A stretch of 64,000 bases of DNA from Ramlibacter ginsenosidimutans (GTDB taxonomy: Bacteria > Pseudomonadota > Gammaproteobacteria > Burkholderiales > Burkholderiaceae_C): assembly GCF_016654015.1 (NCBI RefSeq), contig NZ_JAEPWM010000011.1, positions 120,955 to 184,954 of the forward strand, in the 5' to 3' direction. The notes under the pieces were generated by a model that saw only the letters and a program-made list of their open reading frames with translations, did not search any database and was not told the DNA's origin. Both the position numbers and the translations under genes were made by a program. This document shows positions 25,752 to 34,700 of the stretch, piece by piece; the first letter of the stretch is position 1; each line of letters opens with the position of its first letter.

Positions 25752-25900
25752 GGGTCGTGAGTTCGGACGCCCACAGGTCCACGTCCCGATCGCGCCCGAG
25801 GGAGCGAAGCAGCGCGCCGACGCAGCAAGCAGGGTCGCGCCGAGCGCCGCGCCGGCGGCGAGCAGCCAGGGGGAGCGCAAAATGGCAGCGACTACGCCGT
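25705..25900 (-). pseudogene. decayed partial copy of the small membrane gene at 28247
   Basis: The minus strand repeats the 3' part of the gene at 28247-28522. One frame ends with ASELTTLTSPPQGRLQRSQRR at the same TCA stop, and a shifted frame gives SPWLLAAGAALGATLLAASA, matching SRWLLAAGVALGATLLAGAG. Nucleotide identity to 28247-28430 is about 85 %. Frameshifts and the missing 5' end make it a pseudogene. It overlaps the recombinase's last codons in antisense. The remaining DNA to 26207 shows no gene. Confidence 0.65.
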
Positions 25901-26207
25901 GGAGCGCCCGCTGCATCGGAGCTGCTCGACTGCGGATGGAAGGGACACCCTCGGCGCTGGCCGGCGCTGAATGGCGACAAAATCGGTGATCTCGATCCGG
26001 CCAGCGCCCCATTCCTGAGAGCTTCTCGTTGCGTTGAGTGTTGCATGCGGCAGCTATCGCCGAATGAGCTCGATGCAAAGATCTTCGGCAGCAGCTTGAC
26101 TGCGCGAATCACGGCATCAAGGCCTTGAATGCGTTCGAGCGCGGCGCAGGATGCGGCAGGCGGTCCTCGGCGGGCCGCCCACCAAATGCATCAACCCTGG
26201 GTCATGG

Positions 26208-27440
26208 TCACAGCGCGTCCAGCGGCGGCGTGAACATCAGCAGTCCAGCCGAGCCCCGCGAGCAGGTGGGGCAACCCCCTGGAGCCTTGTCCGACGAGAT
26301 CGGAAGGAAGATGTTCGACGTGACCGGGTCGGACGCGACCGAGTGCGCGTTGTTGCCGGTGTCGGCCATGCCGGCGAACCTGCGCGTCCCCGCATCGATC
26401 GAGATCAGGCGCGGCAGACACGGCGACGCGCTCGTGCAGCTGGGGCCGGAAGACTTGCCGCTGGCCGTCCAGCGCGACGCCGCGTTGTAGTAGCGATTGC
26501 GCTCCGGTGCGTACCAGAGCTGGTCGCCGCCGCCCGCGTTGAGGTTCGCCAGCACAGTGCCGTTGGTGCGGTTGAGGATCAGCAGCTCCAGCAGCGCATC
26601 GGGAGTGGACTCGCGACAGTTGACGGCGATGTCGGTGCCCGGGCCGAGCGCGAGCCCGGTCGGATCACAGTTGCCCAGCGGATACCCGACAGCGCCCGCC
26701 AACGCCGTGTAGTTGGCAGTGCCGCCGGCAGCGATGCCACGAATCGAAGCGCCGGGAATCTTGATCAACTCTCCATGCGGGTTCGCCGTGGTGCCGTCAT
26801 TGTTCACGTAGAACGTGTCGGACGCGGTGTCGTACTGGCACTGCTCCAGGCCTGCTGAGGGCGCTCCCGCCGGGTCCGTGAACGTGATCGTCCCTACAAC
26901 CGCCTGTGTGACAGTGTTGATAACGGTGATGTAAGGCGTGGCTGCCTCGGGCGTGGCGATGAAGTAGAGGCTGTGGGGAGCATCGACGCACGCTTCATCG
27001 GCGCGCACGTTCTCGGTTCCCACCACGATGTTCTTGATGATCGTGTTCGTTGATGGATCAATGACCTTTACAGAGTTGACGTCACCCGCATAGAGCAGGT
27101 TACCGACCGCGTTGAGCCCGTCCGGGCCGGACGTGGCATTGCTCGAGCCCTGGCCTGCAAACGCCAACGCACCGGTTCCCTTGATCTGCGCAACTTGCGC
27201 ACCGGTCTTGGTGTCGAACACGTCGACCGAGGCGTTGGTGCGATCGGTGAAGTAGTAGCGGTTGCCCAGCACCGCCGAAATGTCGAAATTCAGGTTCGTA
27301 GTGGCGCTTGCGTTTTTCACGGGGAGAAGTTGGGGCGCCAGCGCGCCGCCATTGCCGTTGCCGTTGCCGTCGCCGCCGCCGCCGCAGCCGGCCAGCAGCG
27401 CCGCGGCCAAGATAGATATCCACCCTGTTTTCTTTAGCAT
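26208..27440 (-). CDS. exported lipoprotein, beta-propeller (YVTN-like)
   Basis: 410 residues. MLKKTGWISILAAALLAGC is a lipoprotein signal with a clear lipobox, followed by a Gly/Asn linker. The mature chain shows blades typical of YVTN/NHL-like propellers: NRYYFTDRTNASVDVFDTKTG, VKVIDPSTNTIIKNIVVG, ITVINTVTQAVVGTI, and RLISIDAGTRRFAGMADTGN. Cys residues near the end (PSCTSASPC, GGCPTCS) may form disulfides. CAGGAG lies upstream of the ATG at 27440. Likely bound to the outer or inner membrane facing the periplasm. It lies inside the mobile-element scar, but its codon style matches the genome; function unknown. Confidence 0.78.
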   Translation of the reverse strand: MLKKTGWISILAAALLAGCGGGGDGNGNGNGGALAPQLLPVKNASATTNLNFDISAVLGNRYYFTDRTNASVDVFDTKTGAQVAQIKGTGALAFAGQGSSNATSGPDGLNAVGNLLYAGDVNSVKVIDPSTNTIIKNIVVGTENVRADEACVDAPHSLYFIATPEAATPYITVINTVTQAVVGTITFTDPAGAPSAGLEQCQYDTASDTFYVNNDGTTANPHGELIKIPGASIRGIAAGGTANYTALAGAVGYPLGNCDPTGLALGPGTDIAVNCRESTPDALLELLILNRTNGTVLANLNAGGGDQLWYAPERNRYYNAASRWTASGKSSGPSCTSASPCLPRLISIDAGTRRFAGMADTGNNAHSVASDPVTSNIFLPISSDKAPGGCPTCSRGSAGLLMFTPPLDAL

Positions 27441-28246
27441 GCATTTCTCCTGGGGATGAAACAAAGCCTGTCGTTGCGCAGGCCGTTCCGAACGTACGCG
27501 CGTCGATGGGTACCTTCATTCGGGAGACCCCTTATCCGGTCAGCCCCTCGTCAGATCCACGCGCGACAGTGAAGTAACACTTTCAAGCCGTTCCATTTGC
27601 TTCAAACATTCGTTCGCATATATCGGCTTGTGGCCTCCTGCGCCCGCGCACGGTTCGCTTCTGCTCGCCGTGCAAGTCGATCAGGCTGAGGCTGCAAATG
27701 CGAGACAGCTGCTGCGCGCTGAGCTGTCCGCATGGAAGTCCAGTCCGTGCAGTGGGATCGTGTCCGAGGGACCGCGATCGCCAGGATCTGGAATCGGCCG
27801 GGTTTCCTTCCTCCGCGGTCGGCCGTCTGGGCCGCGTCTTGGGCAACCAACGCGCCGCTGCGGCACTGGTCGCCTGCACATCCGTGTGCGACGCGGCTGC
27901 CCTGGCCCGCACTGGTCCAGGCGCCCCAGCTGCGCTTCCGGTGCGTTCCGCAGCGCTGTCCAGGAGTCGTCCAAAAGGTCGTGGCTGCCAGCAGCACACA
28001 AGGACAAACGCCGAGGCCAGACCGTTCAGATCAGACGCTTAGGCGCCGTTCCCGACTCAGTCCTGCTTCGCCAGGATCAAATACGGCAATGCCAGCCTCT
28101 TGCAGGAAGGAATGGATGCTGCTCCACATGCGCGAGCGTATGGCGATCAGGCCGGTGCCCGCGCAGCGCGTCCCTTCATTTCGCTTCGGCATCAGGGTGC
28201 CAGAGGCCTCGGCGCCGGCCGCGCTCAGGCGCTGCCAACGCAGCAT
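27441..28246. other. intergenic scar with unreadable remnants
   Basis: About 800 bases between lipoprotein and small membrane gene. On the minus strand, LLDDSWTALRNAPEAQL (about 27950) resembles ALDDSWTVLRSSSE from the recombinase C-terminus, which suggests that pieces of a related element are here in inverted order. Minus-strand MWSSIHSFLQEAGIAVFDPG also reads like protein, but no family is recognised. Confidence 0.35.
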
Positions 28247-28522
28247 TCAGCGCCGCTGCGAACGCTGCAGGCGCCCCTCCGGCGGAAAGGTGAGGGTCGT
28301 GAGTTCGGACGCCGACAGGTCCAGCTCCTGATCGCGCCCGTGCGAGCGACGCACGATGCCGGCCCCAGCGAGCAGGGTCGCGCCGAGGGCCACGCCGGCG
28401 GCCAGCAGCCAGCGCGAGCGCAGCTGGGGCCACAGCGAGGTCAGCCACAGCCATAGCAGCAGCGCGGCCAGCGCCGCCAACAGGATCTTCAGCAAGAGGG
28501 CAGGCGAAAAACGGGGGTACAT
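28247..28522 (-). CDS. small membrane protein (91 residues) beside traB-like gene
   Basis: Two hydrophobic helices: PALLLKILLAALAALLLWLW and SRWLLAAGVALGATLLAG, separated by a short basic loop, then a polar C-terminus (DLSASELTTLTFPPEGRLQ) that ends with QRSQRR. The start at 28522 has GAGGA upstream. The 3' two thirds is duplicated at 25705-25900 in decayed form. It is divergent from the TraB-like gene with about 100 bases between; small membrane proteins are common in conjugation modules, but no family is recognised. Confidence 0.6.
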   Translation of the reverse strand: MYPRFSPALLLKILLAALAALLLWLWLTSLWPQLRSRWLLAAGVALGATLLAGAGIVRRSHGRDQELDLSASELTTLTFPPEGRLQRSQRR

Positions 28523-28623
28523 CTTTTTTCCTCGTTCCCTGTTCTACCGGGAACGGCGGCCGCCTGCAACACGCCAAGCCTTGGGAGCCTCCACGGCAGC
28601 AGCGCGGCGCGCAGGAGGCCAGC

Positions 28624-29882
28624 ATGTTCAGCGGACCAGCGCGGTGGCCTTCCCGTCTCCCGACAGCGCGCCGGGCCGCCCTGCGGCTGGCGCGCTGGCG
28701 GACCGCGCACTGGTTTGCGCTGGGCGCGGCGCTCGGGCTGGCGGCCTGGGGCGAGGGGAGGGCGCCGCTGCCGGCACTGCTGCTGCCCCTGCTGGTCAGC
28801 TGTGCCTCGTCCCGGGCGCAGGCCTTCTGCGGCGCCGCCGGCTATGCAGCGGCCTTGCTGCGCCACGCCGGCGGCTTCATCGCCGCCTGGTTCGAGCACC
28901 GCTGGATCGCGTCGGCATCGCCGCCGTCGGCGTCTGCGTGCTGGCCACCGGCGCCGTCTGGGCCTGCGGCTGGAGCGGCGCGGCGCGGCTGCGCGACCGG
29001 ATGGCGGCGATCACGCTGGCCTGGTGGCTGGCGCTGCTGGCCGGTCCGGTGGTCCCGGGCCATCCCATCATCGCCGCCGGCTTCGCAGTGCCCGGATCCG
29101 GCTGGCCCGGCGTCGCCTTGGCGTCCCTGGTGCCCGCGCTGGCTCTCGCATCGGTCGCTGCTGCGCCGCAGGCGCTGCGCCGGGTCTTGCTCGCCATGGT
29201 CCTTGTCACCCTGGTGGGGACCGGCCTGCTGCTGCATGCACAAGGGCATCCATTCCGCTTCGGATCGATAGCAACCCAAGGCACGGCGTGGGGAGCGCTG
29301 GCCGGCACCGATGACGTCCTGCAACGCCTGCAGCGCATCGGCCGCATCAGCAGCGCATCGCCGGCCCGCGTGCTGGTCTGGCCCGAGAGCATCCTCGGAC
29401 GCTACGAGCCGGCCCTGGCGCCCGTGCTGGAGATCGAGCTGCTGCGGCCGGCGCGAGATGCCGGCCGCACGCTGGTGATCGGCATGGACCTGCCGATGGC
29501 GGGCAACCGCCTGCTCAATGCCGCCGTCGCCTTCTACCCGGATGGCCGCCGGGCCATTGCCGTTGCCCGCCAGCCCGCACCGCTGTCGCTGTGGAAACCC
29601 TGGCGTGATAGCGACACCTTCGTGGCCGACTGGCGCGCGGCCAACGTGCTGGACCTCGGCGCCGGTGAGCGGGCCGCGGTGATCTTCTGCTATGAGGAGT
29701 ACGTGCCGCTGCTGTACCTCCTGAACGAAGCCTTCGATGCGCCGACGCTGTACCTGGCGCTGGCCAACACCTGGGCGGCGAGGGAGCCGGAGGCCGCCGC
29801 GATCCAGACCTGGCACTCGCTGGGCATGGCGCGCCTGTTCGGACGTCCCTACCTGAAGGCGGAGAACCGGCCAGCTGCCTGA
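28624..29882 (+). pseudogene. TraB-like conjugal transfer protein (nitrilase fold), frameshifted
   Basis: The 5' frame encodes a basic N-terminus and a membrane helix (HWFALGAALGLAAWGEGRAP) up to FIAAWFEHRW near 28905. The next frame continues with VGIAAVGVCVLATGAVWA and further helices, then a carbon-nitrogen hydrolase domain with the Glu-Lys-Cys triad in LVWPESILGRYE, SLWKPWRD and VIFCYEEYVP. One indel near 28900 separates the two. Helical N-terminus plus nitrilase domain is the layout of plasmid/ICE TraB proteins and of apolipoprotein N-acyltransferase. The chain stops early after LKAENRPAA. No other transfer gene is adjacent, so it is a stranded piece of a conjugative element. Confidence 0.7.
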
Positions 29883-30064
29883 ACCGACGCAAGCAGCGCG
29901 GCGAGCGCTCCGCCGATGCCAAGCGTGTTCGGCAGACTCGACCGATACACCACGTTACGCCTCATGAAATAACGCCGTCGAATTCGAACAGCTTCGTTCG
30001 TCTGAAGGTGGGCGGGCATCTCGATGTCGAGTGCAAGGCCTGCATCCAAGATCAGGAACACCTC

Positions 30065-30421
30065 ATGAAGAACTTTCTTGCTGTTTTCACAGGCAACGCG
30101 CAAGCGACCGAGAAATCGGGCTGGAATGCGCTGAGCGAATCCGCTCGAAACGAGCGATCGCAAGCCGGCGTGAAGGCGTGGCATGCCTGGATGGAGTCCC
30201 ACAAAAAGCAGATCGTGGTTGCGGGCGGTCCGATCGGCAAAACAAAGCGCGTTTCAGGTGACGGGACAACGAGTGCACAAAACGACATTTGTGGCTATGT
30301 CGTGGTGACCGCCGAATCGCATGAGGCCGCTGCCAAGCTGTTCGAAAACCACCCCCATTTCTCCATCCTCCCCGGTGAAGCCGTGCAGGTCATGGAGTGC
30401 CTGCCAGTACCGGGAGCATGA
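30065..30421 (+). CDS. YCII-related small protein
   Basis: 118 residues from MKNFLAVFTGNAQATEKSGW. A dimeric alpha-beta barrel fold of the YCII type is suggested by KNFLAVFTG at the start, the central KAWHAWMESHKKQIVVAGGP, YVVVTAESHEAAAKLFENHP and the ending AVQVMECLPVPGA. Proteins of this kind (PhnB/YCII/DGPF groups) are small cytoplasmic enzymes or sensors with unknown substrates. The DNA is less GC-rich than the neighbourhood. It follows the TraB fossil and may be a native gene at the element border. The frame extends upstream to 30008, but the ATG at 30065 fits the family length. Confidence 0.72.
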   Translation: MKNFLAVFTGNAQATEKSGWNALSESARNERSQAGVKAWHAWMESHKKQIVVAGGPIGKTKRVSGDGTTSAQNDICGYVVVTAESHEAAAKLFENHPHFSILPGEAVQVMECLPVPGA

Positions 30422-30559
30422 ATTTCGATCGGGGCCGTACCCCCTAGCGCAGCGACCTAGCCCCTCGTTGAGGGGGCGTCCGGCGGCGAGTGCAGCGTCG
30501 CGTCTGGCTGGCGCTAGTGGCCACGCGCTGAGGGGCTGAGCGGCGCGGCGCGGCCGGTT
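30421..30559. other. hairpin-rich intergenic region
   Basis: The convergent ends of the YCII-like and propeller genes are separated by 138 bases. GCCCCTC and GAGGGGGC around GTT form a strong stem near 30460, without a clear T-tract. This may serve both genes as a transcription end. Confidence 0.3.
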
Positions 30560-31582
30560 TCAGCGTGTGTTCGCTGGCCGCACGACCAGCACTCGGAACG
30601 TCCCGGGAATCGCCTCCGGCCGATGCGGCGCCTGGCCGGACTGGGGGTTCTCGGGCCGGTAATCCGCCGTTGCCGAAAAGAGTTCGTGCAAGAGCGGATC
30701 GGCGGCCACGGTCCGAGCACCTCGCTCGGTCTGCAGGGTCTGCACGGTTCTGAACTCACCTGGGCTGGACTCGGCCACCACGCTGATGGTGCCGTCGCGT
30801 CCGTTGGCACTGAACGCCTTGCCGTCCATCCAGGCCACCCCGTCGGCACCAGCTCCGATGGGCGCTTGCCCGAGCACCCGCCCAGTCGAGGGATCGCTGA
30901 CGACCATCAGCTTGTTTCTGCAGACGGAGTACAGGCGCTCGCTCGGGTCCATCGCCAGCCCGCTGGGCTCCTCGCAAGGCGCCAGGCTGAAACGGCGCCG
31001 GACCGTCAGCGAGCGTGCGTCCAGGACGGCCAGTTCGCTCTTGTCCTCGATGTTGAAGTAGACGACCCCCTTGCCGTTGCTCACTGCATATTCGGGGCTG
31101 CCGCCCGCAGGAATGGACGCGGCGAGAACTTGCAGGGTGTTTGCGTCAATGGCGGTGACGTCGTTGGAGCGGCCATTGAACGCGAACACCCGCCGGGTCG
31201 CCGCGTCGTAGACGATGGCATCCGGATGCTGGCCGACCTTGACGGTGCGAATGAGCCGGCCCGTCTGCATGTCGAACACCCCCACCTCGTCGGTGGCACC
31301 GTTGCTCGTGAAAATGCGACCGACTTCGGGCGCAGGGACTGATCCGTGCACTCCCGGGGTGGGCGCGAGCTGGAGCACTGGCTTCCTGGTGCGCGCATCG
31401 ATGACCTCGACTCGGTCACTGTGTGCGACGTACACACGCTGGCCTTGCGGGTCGACGGAAACATAGTCCCATCGCACCGGGCCAGGCAGCGCGACGGAGT
31501 CGAGGGATGGTGCCGCCGCGTGCGCCAGCACGGAGTTGGCAAGGAGGACGACCGGGAGAACGCGTTTGATCAGGAAGTACAT
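30560..31582 (-). CDS. periplasmic YVTN beta-propeller protein
   Basis: 340 residues. A signal peptide (LIKRVLPVVLLANSVLAHA) leads to seven repeated blades, for example DYVSVDPQGQRVYVAHSDRV, EVIDARTRKPVLQLAPTP, GVFDMQTGRLIRTVKVGQHP, VTAIDANTLQVLAASIP and LAVLDARSLTVRRRFSLAP. YVTN repeat proteins bind ligands or redox partners in the periplasm. The start at 31582 is required by the signal peptide; the longer frame covers another gene in a wrong frame. It lies 30 bases after the outer-membrane-type gene and may share its operon. Confidence 0.78.
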   Translation of the reverse strand: MYFLIKRVLPVVLLANSVLAHAAAPSLDSVALPGPVRWDYVSVDPQGQRVYVAHSDRVEVIDARTRKPVLQLAPTPGVHGSVPAPEVGRIFTSNGATDEVGVFDMQTGRLIRTVKVGQHPDAIVYDAATRRVFAFNGRSNDVTAIDANTLQVLAASIPAGGSPEYAVSNGKGVVYFNIEDKSELAVLDARSLTVRRRFSLAPCEEPSGLAMDPSERLYSVCRNKLMVVSDPSTGRVLGQAPIGAGADGVAWMDGKAFSANGRDGTISVVAESSPGEFRTVQTLQTERGARTVAADPLLHELFSATADYRPENPQSGQAPHRPEAIPGTFRVLVVRPANTR

Positions 31583-31611
31583 TCGTGCGAGAGGAGTGCA
31601 TGCCGATTCGG

Positions 31612-32388
31612 CTACAGCTCCAGTTGGTAGGCAGCGTAGAAAGAGAACCGGTTGGCCGCGACGTCCTGAAACCCACGGCCGACCGACACGAGCAGGTTTC
31701 GGGTGTCGGACAGTTTGACGGTGGCGCCGAGATTGAACCCGCTGGTGGATGGCGCGTCCTGTGCCAGCGGCGTGCGATGAAAGAGTTCCGCACCCAGGCT
31801 GAGACCTTCGCCGAAGGAGCGCTGCGCGAGCACGCCCAGGTACCAGCTGTTGCGGGCGTCGGCGGCGCGATTGACGAGGTAGCCGGCACCGGCATCCCAG
31901 GTCCACGGCCCGGATGCCTTTTGCACCCACAGCGGCAGCAGGACTTGCGCATGTCCATTCCCCAGACCGCGGGAGGCAGCCCCGCTGGGCAAGAACACCG
32001 TGGGGTAGATGGCCGCCATCCAACCATCTTCCTGCCGGTTGAAGAACCGGTACTTCGCACCGAGCTCGATGTCGCCAACACCTGCCTGCCAACCCGCCCC
32101 AGGCGAGCTGGCGAAGGCAAGCGGGAGGGCGATGTGGCATTGCAGTTCCCGGGCACAGCCGTAGTTCACATCGGCCGACAGTGTTCCTGTGCGGCCGGCA
32201 TCGGCCCGCGTGCCCTGCAATGCCAGGTTCACCTCGGTGTGGTGGCGATCCACCGGTACCGGGTCATCGGTCACGAACGGCGGCCCCGCATGGGCGATCG
32301 CGCAACAGCACGTCAGAAGAGTCAGGAGGATGCTCTTGCCAGAGCTCAGTGCAGCGCGGCACGTGGATCGCGGATTCTGTACGGGCAT
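31612..32388 (-). CDS. outer-membrane beta-barrel protein, transporter-like
   Basis: 258 residues from MPVQNPRSTC, with signal helix KSILLTLLTCCCAIAHAGP. The mature N-terminus PPFVTDDPVPVDRHHTEV opens a barrel with amphipathic strands such as VGDIELGAKYRFF, GWMAAIYPTVFLPSG, AQVLLPLWVQ, NSWYLGVLAQRSF and the terminal RFSFYAAYQLEL. The start pattern (G-P-F-TDDP, then an EVN strand) is typical of a barrel family common beside YVTN and two-component genes in betaproteobacteria and related to the MetA/phenol-degradation barrel family. The propeller gene follows closely. Substrate unknown. Confidence 0.72.
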   Translation of the reverse strand: MPVQNPRSTCRAALSSGKSILLTLLTCCCAIAHAGPPFVTDDPVPVDRHHTEVNLALQGTRADAGRTGTLSADVNYGCARELQCHIALPLAFASSPGAGWQAGVGDIELGAKYRFFNRQEDGWMAAIYPTVFLPSGAASRGLGNGHAQVLLPLWVQKASGPWTWDAGAGYLVNRAADARNSWYLGVLAQRSFGEGLSLGAELFHRTPLAQDAPSTSGFNLGATVKLSDTRNLLVSVGRGFQDVAANRFSFYAAYQLEL

Positions 32389-32527
32389 ATGTCGGCTTGA
32401 TCGGCGGCGAGCTTGCGCGCAAGCGCGGTCGCCAGGGGGCGCGCGGCTGCGCCCGTGTGGGGTCAATCCCTTCCCTTCCGAATGCCAGTGCGAGGCCGCC
32501 AGGCGTTGCGGACCGAGTTGGGCGAAC

Positions 32528-33334
32528 TCACGCCGGCGCGCCCTTGGCGGCGGGCCGCTGCGGGATCATCCGCACGCATATGGCCATGAAGATCAGCAGC
32601 ACGGCCGACGCATAAAGGCGGCTGAGGTGCAGGCCGCCTTGAGAAGCGGGCTTGTCCAGCAGGTCTCCCAGCGTCGCACCCAGCGGTCGGGTCAGCACGA
32701 ACGCTGCCCAGAACAGCGCCGTGCGCGAAATCCGGGTCCAGAAGTAGAGCGCGGCCACGATCGCCAGCCCCGCGCCGAAGATCAGGGCCGCGTACTCGAA
32801 CCCGAGCCCAAGTCCGCCGAGGTCCTTGTCGGCCGACCAGTCGCCCAGCGCCGTTCCGAGCGTCTGTGAAAACAGGATCGTGACCCAGTAGAACCATTCG
32901 ACCTTGGGCGTCGTGATGCTCTCGACCGAAACGGTGCGCTCTGACCAATACCAGGTACCGAGGCTCACGGCGAGCAGCGTCGCAATCAGCGCGACCCCTC
33001 CTGGATACCCGAGGCCCATCGTGCGGTCCGCAAAGTCGGCGATGGTGGTGCCCAGCGTGGTGGTTCCGACAATGGTCGCCCAGTACAGTACGGGATGAAA
33101 GTGCTTGGCTCTGACCTGGGCAGCCACGAGCACGAGGAAGATCACCGCGAAGATCGCGCATCCGATCAGGTAGCCGAGTTTCAGCGACATGGTGACCCAG
33201 TCCCCGCCGGTCTCGCCCAAGGTGGTCGCCGCGATCTTGACGATCCAGAAGCCCAGGGTGACCGCGGGCACCTTGCTCACGGCGTCCTGTAGATCCGAGC
33301 GGCTGTGCGACGGGTGCGCTGTTTGGTAATTCAT
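32528..33334 (-). CDS. COG4705 multi-helix membrane protein
   Basis: 268 residues with about eight membrane helices. It contains four repeats of a Thr-Leu-Gly signature: KIAATTLGETGGDW, IVGTTTLGTTIADFADRT, LFSQTLGTALGDW and LTRPLGATLGDLLDKP. These mark the COG4705 family, inner membrane proteins of unknown activity that are often adjacent to OmpR-type two-component genes and PepSY proteins. The conserved Asp/Glu residues at membrane positions suggest ion or metal contact, but this is inference. It is leftward with a 145-base gap to the PAP2 gene; a shared promoter upstream of the PepSY gene is possible. Confidence 0.85.
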   Translation of the reverse strand: MNYQTAHPSHSRSDLQDAVSKVPAVTLGFWIVKIAATTLGETGGDWVTMSLKLGYLIGCAIFAVIFLVLVAAQVRAKHFHPVLYWATIVGTTTLGTTIADFADRTMGLGYPGGVALIATLLAVSLGTWYWSERTVSVESITTPKVEWFYWVTILFSQTLGTALGDWSADKDLGGLGLGFEYAALIFGAGLAIVAALYFWTRISRTALFWAAFVLTRPLGATLGDLLDKPASQGGLHLSRLYASAVLLIFMAICVRMIPQRPAAKGAPA

Positions 33335-33479
33335 CGGTGTATTACTCCCTCAAAGACGGTACGGGTCGGGTCACGACGGTGTGATACGGCAGGTGCCCGG
33401 GCATCAGTGGTCTGCGAATGCACCGGGGGAACAGTGCGGGGCAAGGCAATCGCAGGGGTTTGATGCAGCTCCGGCTGCG

Positions 33480-34058
33480 TCATGTCTTCTGCCAGGCTCC
33501 GGCAATTCGGGCCCACAGGCTCACCAGACCTGTGTAGATCGGCTGCATGGGCCGGCGCAGACCGCGCACGCACAGCGCTGCCAGAGCTGCTACCGGGAGC
33601 GCGCCCAGTACATCGAGCGGAAAATGGACACCGAGAAAGACCCGGCTCCATCCCACCAACAGTCCGAGCGCGAACCAAAGTGCTGCCATGCGCGCGAACC
33701 GGCGCGTGGCCAGGGCTGCGCAAGCGGCGGACCAAAATACAGTGACGTGGTCGCTCGGGAATCCCGGGTCGGCCACGTGGGCCAGGAACTGGGACCCGAG
33801 GTGCACCATGAACGGCCGCGGCTGCGGCCACGCCATCACGATCAGCTGGCCGAATGCCAGTGCCAGCAGGATGACCGCAAGCACCTCCAGCAGGTCGCGC
33901 CGCCCCAGCGCATCCGAGCGAAACCAGGACAGCGCGAGCCAAGCGGGCGCGAGCCAGATCACCCATTGGGCGATCGCGATCGCAACGAGGACCATCCAGT
34001 GCGGCGTGGTGGCACTGGCGTTGATGCGCTCGAAGAGCTCGATGTTCCACGCGAACAC
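33480..34058 (-). CDS. PAP2-type membrane phosphatase
   Basis: 192 residues with six helices. The PAP2 motifs are present: WPQPRPFM, with the Lys of the consensus replaced in this short form, PSDH in PGFPSDHVTVFW and SRVFLGVHFPLDVLG with the catalytic His and Asp. Proteins of this size (BcrC/YbjG group) dephosphorylate undecaprenyl pyrophosphate or other lipid phosphates at the periplasmic face. It is the second gene of a leftward group beginning with the PepSY protein, 25 bases away. A second enzyme of this activity class, uppP, lies 11 kb to the left. Confidence 0.85.
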   Translation of the reverse strand: MFAWNIELFERINASATTPHWMVLVAIAIAQWVIWLAPAWLALSWFRSDALGRRDLLEVLAVILLALAFGQLIVMAWPQPRPFMVHLGSQFLAHVADPGFPSDHVTVFWSAACAALATRRFARMAALWFALGLLVGWSRVFLGVHFPLDVLGALPVAALAALCVRGLRRPMQPIYTGLVSLWARIAGAWQKT

Positions 34059-34083
34059 GGTCGATCAGGCCTTGGGCAGCAGC

Positions 34084-34425
34084 TCACTTGCCCCGTGCTT
34101 CGGCAGCGGCCTCGGCGGCTTCGTGCGCGCCGCTCTCGTGCTGCTCCGAGACGATCTTGCCGGTGATCGCGCTGACCTGGATCTCCGTGATCCCGGCCTT
34201 GCCGGTGTGCGCGAGGTCGAAGGACCAGACGAGACGGCCGTGCTCACGCTCGATTTCAGCGCTCTTGACCTGGGCACCTGGCACCCTGGAGAGCGCCGTC
34301 TGGGTAGCGGCAGCCTTGCTGACCTTTGCGTGGCTTATCAGCGCGGCCTCGGACGGCTCGCCGGCGAATGCCTGGGTGAGGGCGAGGGAAGACAGGGCCG
34401 CAAGGGCCAGGACGGCTTTGTTCAT
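34084..34425 (-). CDS. periplasmic PepSY-domain protein
   Basis: 113 residues. CAGGAG lies upstream of MNKAVLALAALSSLALTQAFA, a signal peptide cleaved after AFA. The PepSY domain has the usual helix (AALISHAKVSKAAATQTAL), then VKSAEIEREHGRLVWSFDL and ITEIQVSAITGKIVSEQHES. PepSY proteins in this setting act as periplasmic partners or inhibitors and are often controlled by the two-component system encoded next door. The gene is divergent from the response regulator with 275 bases between, so both promoters likely lie in that gap. The C-terminus is Ala/Glu-rich. Confidence 0.88.
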   Translation of the reverse strand: MNKAVLALAALSSLALTQAFAGEPSEAALISHAKVSKAAATQTALSRVPGAQVKSAEIEREHGRLVWSFDLAHTGKAGITEIQVSAITGKIVSEQHESGAHEAAEAAAEARGK

Positions 34426-34700
34426 CAGATACTCCTGTGATGGCGCGGCGCCCGGTGGCGTCGTGTTGTCCGCATCTTGCGCGGGCATCCTGAGATGAAA
34501 CTGAGGACGTGCCGCGGCTGTGGGGGGCGGACATCACGGCCCTGTCGCGGACCGCGGATGCAGGCTTGGCCAGGGCTGGACCGGGGCGGCCGGCGACGGA
34601 AAATGTCGGCCGATGCGAAGGAGATCTCCTGGCCCGGACCTTCCTCATGTTCGCCTCAGCCGACTGCGGTACCGTAGACCGCTTCATAGCGAGAGTTGCA

